Positions 22,412 to 29,619 of a stretch of DNA of 32,996 nt are shown piece after piece. The stretch is taken from positions 1-32,996 of the IMG/VR virus record IMGVR_UViG_3300035693_000002; one strand, 5' to 3'. The translations under genes and the position numbers were made by a program. This DNA is from a virus. The notes below the pieces were generated by a model. The model had not been told where the DNA came from. It worked only from the letters and a program-made list of their open reading frames with translations, and searched no databases. How positions within the stretch are numbered: the stretch's first letter is position 1; every line of letters starts with the position of its first letter.

Positions 22412-24616
22412 TTACAGAGGCCCGAGGCTTGCTTCTCGCGATTCAGCGGCCCCTGCGGGGTAAGATATCGCTGGCGCCAATGGCCCGCCGTCCTCGCGGA
22501 GGATCGCGAGCATTGCCTCGACGTCGGGTTGAGCATCCGCTGAAACATGATGAACAGCGTGTGTGAGAGCCCGCCCAGCGTCCGGGACACGACCTGCAGC
22601 TTGCGCGTAACGGACTACGAGCGCTGTTGCCGGGTCGTCCATCGTTGGCCGCATCACCTTTCCGTCGACAGGTGGATGATACCAGTGGAGGGCCGGCCCG
22701 TCGATCCGGTTGATACCGCCGCCAAGACACCCGGCTGCCAAATCGAATGCCCGATCTTCGTGTCCCCACTCGACGAATCGTTCGTCGTACCCGCCGAGTT
22801 GCTTCCAGAGCGTAAGCGGTATGGCATTCGCACCTGAGACATGATTCCGACGGCGACGGTTTGTCTTAGCGAGTTGGTGCGCATCGATCTTCTCCATCGA
22901 TCGTTTCTGCATTTGCCTTGTTGTCGCCGAACTGAGTCGCGTGTACGTCGTAAAGGCATGCGTCATCTGTCCGGTCACCATCGCAGAACGGGCAGCGTCG
23001 TAGATTTGCACATGGGGCACCCATGTGTCAGCATCAACGAATACCAGAACGTCTGCGTTACCCGCCCACCGAGCCGCGTCATTGCACATCGCCGACCGGC
23101 TATCTCCTACCCCCTCGAAGATCGGCAGGTTGGCAGCCTTCCACCAACGAACGCACCACTCATGAGCATTACGCCGCCATGGTTCATCTGGGTTGTTCCA
23201 CGGCATGCACAGAGCAATACGAAGTTCGGGCATCACGATCGTAGGCGATTCGGGTTTGACTGTCGGACGAATACGCTGTCGCTTCAGATTGGCTGCATGC
23301 TGGGCAGGAGTGCCCCAACTGTGGTGCCACTTATGTTCGAGGAAGACCCAGGGTTGCCCGCCGCTCTGGCCGAGTCGCGCCTTCTCTAGGTAGTGCGCTG
23401 GATAGAACGCACCTGGCGGAAGGAGGAGAACATCGTCACGGCCGGGGAGGATCTCGGTCGTTCCACCCGGACCTGACGCCCATGCATCCTGACCGCCCTC
23501 AATCGCCTCACGGGCACGCCCGATCAGATCAAGCCAGGCTGGGTGCTCTTTGACAGCGCCCATCACGGCGTCGGGTACGACCTTCTCATCTTCCCAAGCG
23601 GCGAACGCCTTGCACTGGAGGAGTGGATCAAGCGGTCGGTATGGTTCGACGTCGCTGTCGACGTATACGCCTCCGTGCGTGTAAATCGCCTCGAGCCGGA
23701 TGAGACCGGCCTTCTGCGCTCCATTCTGACATCGCTCGAAGAGATCGCCTGTCATCGGCCAATCAACCGGATCAATCGGCTCACGGTACGTTCTGAGGTC
23801 CCAGTCCGGATGGAGTTCTCCGAATTGCTCCCACCACCCCTCAACCTGCGCGCTCGTCACTTCAGGGACGGTCCGGTGGAGAATCCGAGGGATCGTACCG
23901 ACTGCCCGTTCATCGTTGAGATTGAGATTGAGTAGACGCTGGAGTCGTTCTGGATTCCACCTGACGGCTTCGTAACGACGCTTGAGTGCCTGATTCCGTA
24001 TATAGGTGACAGACTTGCGTGACGCTTCGGGGGATTCTGGGTGCCAAAGATGGAAGCACTCACCCTGCACATTGTGGATCGGCATGTTGGTCATCGTTTC
24101 GCACGCAATGTGAAACCCAGTGTCTTCGAATCCCCAGCCGACAAATCGCTCATCAAATCCGCCAACCGCGTCCCACGTCGATCGCGACACTGCCACAGCG
24201 CAACTCACACTATCGGTGTACGTCCGACGGATCATCCTACTGCGGTGCCAGTCGCCGACGTATCCGTCGAGAATCGACATCGTGGCATGTTGACTCATCA
24301 TATGACGTTTGTCGTGCGCGACAGCGAGTCCGCCTGTCCTGACGGCGTATTCGATGGCTGTACGAATATCTGCCGGATTACTGACTGTGTCACTGTCAAT
24401 GATCAATGCCGCGTCCCATCGACCGTCAGCGTCAGCGTCAGCAAGTACAGATGCGGTATTGATCGCTGCAGATCTGTTGAAGGGGCCTGCATCATGATGA
24501 CCCTCATAGATGGGCATAGCCGTGTGATGTTCGAGCCATCGCTTGCGACAGAACTCCCAAAGTCGGTCCCGATGGCCATGATCGAGTCGTCGTGGTACGA
24601 GGATGACGATCCTCAC
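22412..24616 (-). CDS. Three-domain glycosyltransferase
   Basis: This 734-residue protein carries three glycosyltransferase domains. Domain A (1-220) has DSD at 74-76 and GGFDERFVGWGFED (152-165), as in GT2/GT7-C (galactosyltransferase-like) enzymes. Domain B (about 241-440) is GT32-like: HRTVPEV, the GLIRLEAIYTHGGVYVDSD run (DSD 320-322) and HKWHHSW. Domain C (about 464-650) repeats the layout of A, with DAD at 528-530 and GGYDERFVEWGHED (608-621). Together they could build a chain of several sugars on one acceptor. The start is the GTG at 24616, overlapping the methyltransferase stop (GTGA), not the longer upstream ATG. Its location among virion genes suggests the acceptor is a phage structural protein. 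Confidence 0.88.
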   Translation of the reverse strand: MRIVILVPRRLDHGHRDRLWEFCRKRWLEHHTAMPIYEGHHDAGPFNRSAAINTASVLADADADGRWDAALIIDSDTVSNPADIRTAIEYAVRTGGLAVAHDKRHMMSQHATMSILDGYVGDWHRSRMIRRTYTDSVSCAVAVSRSTWDAVGGFDERFVGWGFEDTGFHIACETMTNMPIHNVQGECFHLWHPESPEASRKSVTYIRNQALKRRYEAVRWNPERLQRLLNLNLNDERAVGTIPRILHRTVPEVTSAQVEGWWEQFGELHPDWDLRTYREPIDPVDWPMTGDLFERCQNGAQKAGLIRLEAIYTHGGVYVDSDVEPYRPLDPLLQCKAFAAWEDEKVVPDAVMGAVKEHPAWLDLIGRAREAIEGGQDAWASGPGGTTEILPGRDDVLLLPPGAFYPAHYLEKARLGQSGGQPWVFLEHKWHHSWGTPAQHAANLKRQRIRPTVKPESPTIVMPELRIALCMPWNNPDEPWRRNAHEWCVRWWKAANLPIFEGVGDSRSAMCNDAARWAGNADVLVFVDADTWVPHVQIYDAARSAMVTGQMTHAFTTYTRLSSATTRQMQKRSMEKIDAHQLAKTNRRRRNHVSGANAIPLTLWKQLGGYDERFVEWGHEDRAFDLAAGCLGGGINRIDGPALHWYHPPVDGKVMRPTMDDPATALVVRYAQAAGRVPDAGRALTHAVHHVSADAQPDVEAMLAILREDGGPLAPAISYPAGAAESREASLGPL

Positions 24617-25206
24617 GACGGAGCTGTCCACTCGCAGATCGCGACGGCATTCGCCCACGGACCGTATTCGCTAACAACCGGAAACTCATCCTGCAACCAC
24701 CCATCGCCGCATCGACTGATGGTGCATGATCGCGTGAAATCCATGAGACCGCGATTGACCATATCATCGAGACTGCTATCAACGCCAGTCGGGAACGTCA
24801 CAAGCAACTTCCCGCCAGGACGGGTGAGTCCTTTCAGTACGCCTACCGCAGCAGTACCCGCGCCTGTGTGTTCGATCGTCGAAATCGAACAGACCCACGG
24901 GTACGTGATCTTGCCACCGCGAGGCAATGGCTGAAGATTGAGCAAATCTGCTTCGATCACCTGCTGTCGTTGGTACCAAGCCGACTTCTCATACAGATCG
25001 ATGACATTGTGCCGCCGTCGATCATAATGGCCGAGTACGTTGCCGACCTCGAGGCCGCGGTGGATCATGTTTGCAGGGATCTGAGTCTCGAGCCACCAGT
25101 GCGCGATCGCAACCTCGACCATCCGTTCATTCAGGTGCGTGAGGTTGTACATGTGAAGGAAGTACGGAAGGATCTCATCATGATACTCGAACTCGGTGTC
25201 AGACAT
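24613..25206 (-). CDS. SAM-dependent methyltransferase (class I)
   Basis: This 197-residue protein has a class I methyltransferase signature: GLEVGNVLGHY (51-61, motif I), VIDLYE (68-73, the acidic residue that binds the ribose), an EADLLNL segment and WVCSISTIEHTG, then GGKLLVTFPTG (post-motif strand). It resembles small methyltransferases found with glycosyltransferases in polysaccharide clusters. It sits between the Stealth-like gene (8-nt overlap, AAGGAG ribosome binding site) and the triple glycosyltransferase (GTGA overlap). It may methylate the sugar that the neighbours attach. The acceptor is not known. Confidence 0.78.
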   Translation of the reverse strand: MSDTEFEYHDEILPYFLHMYNLTHLNERMVEVAIAHWWLETQIPANMIHRGLEVGNVLGHYDRRRHNVIDLYEKSAWYQRQQVIEADLLNLQPLPRGGKITYPWVCSISTIEHTGAGTAAVGVLKGLTRPGGKLLVTFPTGVDSSLDDMVNRGLMDFTRSCTISRCGDGWLQDEFPVVSEYGPWANAVAICEWTAPS

Positions 25207-25858
25207 ACGGACTCCTTCTCGGCAGGATATCTTCGATGAACTCCTTGAGTGATGCGAGACTCATCGGCGAGGACGACAGGAATGGCCCATCCGGGATAGC
25301 ACCTCGAGCGTTACGCACTTTCGCATTGTGCGTCCGCTCTCCTCCGATACGGCATATGTTGCCGTACCATGTTCGCCATTTGATACCGCCAGGCGAGAGT
25401 TCAAACGCTTTGAAGACATCATCACGAATGATTGGCAATGGGACGTGTGTCCCGTCGTATGTGAGTGCATCTGGCATGTCGAGTGCAGCGATCGTCTTCT
25501 TGAATCGCTTCCCGATCTGATCACTCGGATGATAATCAGCAGCTGGCCCGCCGTGAAGGATCGGCACCCGCTCGAGAGGCACCATGACGTAGAAGTCATC
25601 GTTGAAGTACACGCATTCGTCTGCGATGTCTGGATCGTGAAGTGCCCCCTTGAGATTTGCCTCAATTGAGTCGAACTTACTCCGAGAGAGTCGGGGGACT
25701 GGCGCATGTACGACGTTCTTCACCCAGGTGGGGCACGAACCGCCGATGATGACTCGACGATGCGGCAGATTCCCGAGTGAGCGGAGTGAGTATCTCAGCG
25801 CGTTATTCCGCTCGCCAGGCTTGACGACGTACACGATGTCTGGCAGGTCGTCCACCAT
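25199..25858 (-). CDS. Stealth-like sugar-phosphate transferase
   Basis: This 219-residue protein begins with the layout of the Stealth family: DIVYVVKPGERNNALRYSLRSL (split here as residues 7-28), a strand of the form RVIIGGSCPTWV, and the family marker FNDDF (85-89). Stealth proteins transfer hexose-1-phosphate in capsule synthesis and resemble the enzyme that makes mannose-6-phosphate tags. The start is the ATG at 25858. A longer open frame reaches back through the hairpin region and is unlikely. There is no clear ribosome binding site, and an extended -10-like TGGTACAAT lies just upstream. It is the first gene of the three-gene cassette after the major tail gene. Confidence 0.75.
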   Translation of the reverse strand: MVDDLPDIVYVVKPGERNNALRYSLRSLGNLPHRRVIIGGSCPTWVKNVVHAPVPRLSRSKFDSIEANLKGALHDPDIADECVYFNDDFYVMVPLERVPILHGGPAADYHPSDQIGKRFKKTIAALDMPDALTYDGTHVPLPIIRDDVFKAFELSPGGIKWRTWYGNICRIGGERTHNAKVRNARGAIPDGPFLSSSPMSLASLKEFIEDILPRRSPYV

Positions 25859-25880
25859 GACATTGTACCATAACCCTATT

Positions 25881-25914
25881 GGCGGGTGCCCCCGCTCGCG
25901 AAGGGACACCCGCC
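25881..25914 (-). terminator. Stem-loop after the major tail gene (possible terminator)
   Basis: GGCGGGTG (25881-25888) pairs with CACCCGCC (25907-25914), with three further C-G pairs inside (25889-25891 with 25903-25905) after a bulged A. No T tract follows in the - strand direction, so intrinsic termination is uncertain. It could also protect the 3' end of the abundant capsid/tail message. Confidence 0.5.
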
Positions 25915-25919
25915 GGAGG

Positions 25920-25939
25920 GTCAGGCGGCGAAGCCTGAC
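25920..25939 (-). terminator. Second short stem-loop after the major tail gene
   Basis: GTCAGGC (25920-25926) and GCCTGAC (25933-25939) form a 7-bp stem with a 6-base loop, seven bases downstream of the major tail gene stop. With the hairpin at 25881-25914 it makes a tandem pair. It also lacks a T tract. Confidence 0.5.
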
Positions 25940-25945
25940 GCCGGT

Positions 25946-26650
25946 TCAGCTACTGCCAACGAGCGGCAGGCAGCCGCAGAACGCATCTGGCGCCGGGATG
26001 GACGTCCACTGCAGATGCGCGTGCGCGTCGCTGGGAAGCGGATCGATCAGCGGGCCGGCGACATTCGCGACGTCCTGCGCGACGACATCGTACGGGCCGG
26101 AGAGCCAGGCACCGTTACCCTTGGTGTAGCCGGCGACAGTAAAGTTGATCGCGTCGTTGGCGATGGTGAAGTCGCCAAGCGGTCCCGCGATGACGTACGG
26201 GAAGAGGACGTATCCGAGGCTATCGACCGGATTGACCGAGTCAGGCGGGCAGTCAACGCCGGGAACACCCATCCAAACCTCAAGCGCGTACCCGCCAACC
26301 TTGACGCCTTCGAGCGTTTGGAAGCCGACAATGGTCAACCCGTCGTAGTCGTAGACGGGGTTGGAGTGCGTCACGAGACTCATCAGCGACGGATCGACTT
26401 CGCAGAATTCGATCGAGAGCGTGTGGTTGGTGAAGACATCCGGCGCCCGGAGCTGGTAACACAGCTCGCCTGCGGCGTTCAACGGTCGGATGCTCGTTCC
26501 AGTGATGGTCTCACTGCCGACCGAGACTTGGACGAATCCGCTCGATACGACACGAGCGCAGTCATCGTCCTCGATCGGGGCACCGCAGGCATCGACTGCA
26601 GTGACTCTGAGGCGACGGCCCTGGGCGAAGGGGAAACACTGTGCGGGCAT
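25946..26650 (-). CDS. Major tail protein
   Basis: This 234-residue protein matches the actinophage major tail protein type. It shows GRRLRVTAVDACGAPI near the start, FVQVSVG, NAAGELCYQ, the HTLSIEFCEVDPSLMSL segment, YALEVWMGVPGVDC, ILGDFTIAND-like LGDFTIANDAINFTVAG, GPYDVV and a closing FCGCLPL. It would stack in hexameric rings to form the tail tube. The ATG has GGAGG about 8 bases upstream. The gene lies after the capsid genes and is followed by a tandem hairpin and the glycosylation cassette rather than by the head-tail adaptor. Being the last gene before the hairpins fits high expression from the capsid promoter. Confidence 0.88.
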   Translation of the reverse strand: MPAQCFPFAQGRRLRVTAVDACGAPIEDDDCARVVSSGFVQVSVGSETITGTSIRPLNAAGELCYQLRAPDVFTNHTLSIEFCEVDPSLMSLVTHSNPVYDYDGLTIVGFQTLEGVKVGGYALEVWMGVPGVDCPPDSVNPVDSLGYVLFPYVIAGPLGDFTIANDAINFTVAGYTKGNGAWLSGPYDVVAQDVANVAGPLIDPLPSDAHAHLQWTSIPAPDAFCGCLPLVGSS

Positions 26651-26651
26651 G

Positions 26652-27431
26652 TCAGGAGCCTCCGGTGCATACTGTAACGGGGAAGGTTACGGTCAGGTTC
26701 AGGCAGGGATCGAACACGGCAAGCGCCAATCTCTGCGCGTACGCGGCGTCTGTGTTCTGGCGCCACTTCATCGGCGGAAGACCGGTGACACCATCAACGA
26801 GGGGGTAAGCAGTAGTGACACCAGCGAATACCGGTCCGGTCGCCCAGAGACTCACCTCATCGACTTCCGGCACGGGATAACCAGGACTGATGATGATCGG
26901 AATTCTAGCAGGACTGAGTCCATTGTCGTCGATGAGGTCCTGCGAACGAAGGTAGGCAGCTGCCCGGAATGGTACATGAATGACGGCGTCCGCTCCGAAA
27001 CCGACATCAGCGATTGCCTGCTCGAGACATGACATCGCGTCAACAGCCGCAGTGCCAGCCGTGATCAGATCAGCATCGGCTAGTGCCGGGTTGGTAGTGC
27101 CAGCACCCGTCGCGAGCAGACGCCCTAGTGCCCACTCAGTTGTGGACTCGAGACGATCGGCCGCGATGTCGGTATGACCCAACTTCGACAGCGTGGAACA
27201 CGCCGATGACTGCTGGACGAAGATCGGCTCGAAGAAGACGCCTTCTCCAGGACGAATTTCAGTCCGGTCGGTGACGACACAGGGAAGATGGAACTCGGGC
27301 TCTTGGCACCCTGTACCGAGGAACCCGACACCATTCTCCCAGCCGTCCGGGAGCGGAAGGGCCTGGGCGAGAATTCCGCCAGGCAAGCGCCTTCCGCTGC
27401 CGAGATCGACCGGCTCATGAAGCATCGTCAT
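26652..27431 (-). CDS. Virion structural protein (capsid-associated)
   Basis: This 259-residue protein lies between the major capsid and major tail genes and overlaps the capsid stop by ATGA. It reads like a phage coat or capsid-associated fold. It has a helix-rich first half with repeated cysteines (FLGTGCQE, SSACSTLSK, MSCLEQAIAD), a HVPFRAAAYLRSQDLIDDNG segment with IPIIISPGYPVPE, and a beta C terminus (RLALAVFDPCLNLTVTFPVTVCTG). Similar proteins occur beside the capsid gene in actinophages without a firmly known role. A decoration or connector function is possible. No catalytic motif is seen. Confidence 0.7.
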   Translation of the reverse strand: MTMLHEPVDLGSGRRLPGGILAQALPLPDGWENGVGFLGTGCQEPEFHLPCVVTDRTEIRPGEGVFFEPIFVQQSSACSTLSKLGHTDIAADRLESTTEWALGRLLATGAGTTNPALADADLITAGTAAVDAMSCLEQAIADVGFGADAVIHVPFRAAAYLRSQDLIDDNGLSPARIPIIISPGYPVPEVDEVSLWATGPVFAGVTTAYPLVDGVTGLPPMKWRQNTDAAYAQRLALAVFDPCLNLTVTFPVTVCTGGS

Positions 27432-29116
27432 GCGGACTCGTCACATCCGGGGGCGTTCATGCAGATCCCGACGGGGATGTTCAGTCGCTTGGCGTTGCAT
27501 CCGCGAGCGAGGACTGCACCGAAGTCTTCGGCGAAGGCACCGACGGCGTTCTGACGGGCGAGGTCCATGTCGCGGATCTCAACGCCCATATTGAAGCCGC
27601 CGCCCTCGAGGTATGAGTAGTACCCCTCGGGTGCGAGGATCGTGCTGGCCAGCGCCGGATAGTCGGCCAGGGGACCGTCTTCCTGCACTCCTGGCTCGAT
27701 CGGATCGGTGTCGATCGACCAGGTGAGGTTGGTGTTGGCCTGGGCAGCGACCGACGCGATCATGCTGTCGACGACCGTGGGGTCCTGAACGTCGACGAGG
27801 CGCCGGTTGATCAGGTCGTTGTGGATTGCTCCACGCATCCAGCCGGGGAGCCACTGGTGAAGTTGGACGTCGGTGTAGCGCTGATCCTGACGGATGGTGT
27901 CCGAAGCGAGGCGAAGGCCGGTTGCCCAAGTCGTGAAGACCGAACCGGTCGCCTCGACGGTGTGCGTGGAGCTGACACCAGCGATCATCTGCGTCCAGGT
28001 CTTCAACTCGGCAAGCCGAGCCTGCAGGGCGAGGGTCGCCTGCAGGATTGCCACCCACTGTTCGGTGGCGAAGCGCCGCTGGAACTCACCGATGGTCAGG
28101 CACCGGTAGATCGCGTCGACGATGGTCGTGTCCGCCTCCGGACATTCGATGAAGGCGCATTCCTTCCACGTCTCGGGATCTTCCGGATCGACGGCTTCGT
28201 CCTGCGAGCAGAGCCACGTCCAGACGCCGTCATCCGGGAGACAAACGGCCGGGAAGTAGGTGACCGCTCCGGTGCTCTGGACGCCGATGGTCGGGAGTGA
28301 GTTGCGAATCGGCGTATCCGTCGAACTCAGAACGTTCTGCGAACGGATGGGCGTCGGAAGCGAGCAACAACCGCCAGCAGCAGCAACGGCCTCCGGGCCA
28401 GTAAGGCTGTCGAGGAGTCGAGTGTTCCCTTCGGGCGTACCGGGCAGGATGAAACCCTCATCCATGTGATTCTCGAACTGGATGATCTCGGTTCGACCCT
28501 TCGACGGCGAACGGACGAAGCGCCGGAATGCATCCGCCGCTTCGTAAAGGGTCGGGGCTGTGGTGACCTCGTGCCCAAGGATGTAGATCGAAGCACCGCC
28601 AGCACCGGCTGCGATCGCCTCAGGTGCGGGGGCCGGCGGGCGGACCCGAACTCGAGCGGCGGCTTCGCGGAGTGACAGCGTCCGAGCGGCGGGCGTCCGA
28701 GCGACTGCGGCGGCGACCGGAATCTGCTCAGGCTCGGCACCGACGGCGGGCGGAGGGAGTTCGACGACGGGCGCGACTTCACCTTCGACGGGCGGAACTT
28801 CTTCCGCCTCTTCACCTTCGACAGGCGGAACCTCTTCAGGCTCTTCCGGCGCATCCGGATCCTCGACCTCGGCGACGAGTTCGGCGACCTGCTCCGCGAG
28901 AGCGGCGGCCTCGGCCTCGGCCTCGGTGAGGGCAGTGCCCGCCGAACTGAACGCGGAGCGGAGTGTGGTCAGGACCTCGAGGTCCGGAGTCTCACTCCGC
29001 GCCTCGGCGTGAATCGCCCTGGCGAGTTCGGTCCGAGCGGTCGTCAACTCGTCGATCGTTGGGCGATTGTCGCCGCCGATCCTTTCGATGATCGCGAGAA
29101 TCGCTTCGAGGTCCAT
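27428..29116 (-). CDS. Major capsid protein with N-terminal scaffold-like domain
   Basis: This 562-residue protein combines a helical, acidic N-terminal part (about 1-125, with two EEVPPVEGE repeats at 94-114) and a linker. The C-terminal coat domain begins near residue 165. Capsid-type signatures include the ADAFRRFVRSPSKGRTEII segment, LTGPEAVAAAGGCCSLP, WTQMIAGVSSTHTV, LPGWMRGAIHNDLINR and the ending GFNMGVEIRDMDLARQNAVGAFAED with a final Cys. The N-terminal part probably acts as a built-in delta/scaffold domain removed by the maturation protease encoded upstream. The ATG has a GAGGAGA ribosome binding site. A strong promoter lies about 100 bases upstream. Confidence 0.88.
   Translation of the reverse strand: MDLEAILAIIERIGGDNRPTIDELTTARTELARAIHAEARSETPDLEVLTTLRSAFSSAGTALTEAEAEAAALAEQVAELVAEVEDPDAPEEPEEVPPVEGEEAEEVPPVEGEVAPVVELPPPAVGAEPEQIPVAAAVARTPAARTLSLREAAARVRVRPPAPAPEAIAAGAGGASIYILGHEVTTAPTLYEAADAFRRFVRSPSKGRTEIIQFENHMDEGFILPGTPEGNTRLLDSLTGPEAVAAAGGCCSLPTPIRSQNVLSSTDTPIRNSLPTIGVQSTGAVTYFPAVCLPDDGVWTWLCSQDEAVDPEDPETWKECAFIECPEADTTIVDAIYRCLTIGEFQRRFATEQWVAILQATLALQARLAELKTWTQMIAGVSSTHTVEATGSVFTTWATGLRLASDTIRQDQRYTDVQLHQWLPGWMRGAIHNDLINRRLVDVQDPTVVDSMIASVAAQANTNLTWSIDTDPIEPGVQEDGPLADYPALASTILAPEGYYSYLEGGGFNMGVEIRDMDLARQNAVGAFAEDFGAVLARGCNAKRLNIPVGICMNAPGCDESA
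28777..28842 (-). repeat. 33-bp tandem repeat (two units) in the capsid gene
   Basis: Two 33-base units, differing at about five positions, encode two copies of an 11-residue acidic-proline unit (EEVPPVEGE plus two residues). They lie in the hinge between the scaffold-like domain and the coat domain, where length variation would be tolerated. Confidence 0.6.
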
Positions 29117-29218
29117 TTGATCCGTCTCCTCAGTCGCTGTAGTTCTGTGGGTGCCGCGCTATGCGCTGCGGCCCTCCGACTGCGCTATGCGACTGCGCGG
29201 TGGACCTATCTGGTGCGG

Positions 29219-29247
29219 ACTGTAGCAGGCCGCTGTGCCTTTGTAAA
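29219..29247 (-). promoter_or_regulatory. Sigma70-type promoter for the major capsid operon
   Basis: On the - strand, TTTACA (29247-29242) and TACAGT (29224-29219) are separated by exactly 17 bases, with TGC just before the -10 box. It lies in the only sizeable non-coding gap of the right arm (29117-29249), directly after the upstream gene's stop. Transcription would start near 29212 and give a leader of about 95 bases. That leader holds two small inverted repeats built on GCGCATAGCGC-like words. This suits strong late expression of capsid and tail proteins. Confidence 0.65.
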
Positions 29248-29249
29248 CC

Positions 29250-29594
29250 TCAGTCGGAATTCGATGGGTTCTTGAACAACTTCGGCTTGGTGGCAGAATC
29301 GTTGCCGTCGAGTGCCTTCTTGAACTCATTGACGACGGTAGCAGATGCTCCGTACGTGAGACCGATGAACAGCAATGACAGCCCGCTAGCGGCATTGAAG
29401 GGGACGTCGGTGCCTGGAATTGGGATACCGCTGAAGTCGGTCTCGGCGAACAGGAACACGCCGATTACGCCGGCAGCCCACACCGACAACTGAGTCAGTG
29501 CACTACCCCATTGAGTGTTCTTGAGGTAGGCGAAGAAGTTGATGACGGTGATGATCAGCGACGTAAGAAGCGCTGCTGGGAGGATTACTTCCAA
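29250..29594 (-). CDS. Small membrane protein, holin candidate
   Basis: This 114-residue protein has three hydrophobic segments (about 5-22, 38-50 and 68-88), a short soluble loop (TDFSGIPIPGTDVPFNA) and a charged, soluble C-terminal tail (NEFKKALDGNDSATKPKLF). Size and layout fit phage holins, and the FAYLKNTQWGSALTQLSVWAAGV stretch recalls actinophage membrane proteins of this kind. The gene lies between the protease and the capsid gene, far from the lysin, so the lysis role is uncertain. The ATG follows AGGAG at good spacing. A structural or assembly-related membrane role is the alternative. Confidence 0.6.
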   Translation of the reverse strand: MEVILPAALLTSLIITVINFFAYLKNTQWGSALTQLSVWAAGVIGVFLFAETDFSGIPIPGTDVPFNAASGLSLLFIGLTYGASATVVNEFKKALDGNDSATKPKLFKNPSNSD

Positions 29595-29619
29595 TGGATT
29601 CTCCTAACGTAAGGTGCAA

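Noticed and set aside
24041-24934. A 297-codon open frame on the + strand across the glycosyltransferase and methyltransferase genes
   Set aside because: It lies antisense to clear glycosyltransferase and methyltransferase motifs, its composition (His, Arg, Ser, Pro) is typical of a shadow frame, and it has no motif.
26668-26673. TACAGT on the - strand just ahead of the major tail gene as a second promoter
   Set aside because: No -35 match at 16-18 bases, and the start would fall inside the ribosome binding site.
25886-26677. A 263-codon + strand open frame opposite the major tail gene
   Set aside because: The - strand product matches the actinophage major tail type throughout. The + frame is charged and motif-free.
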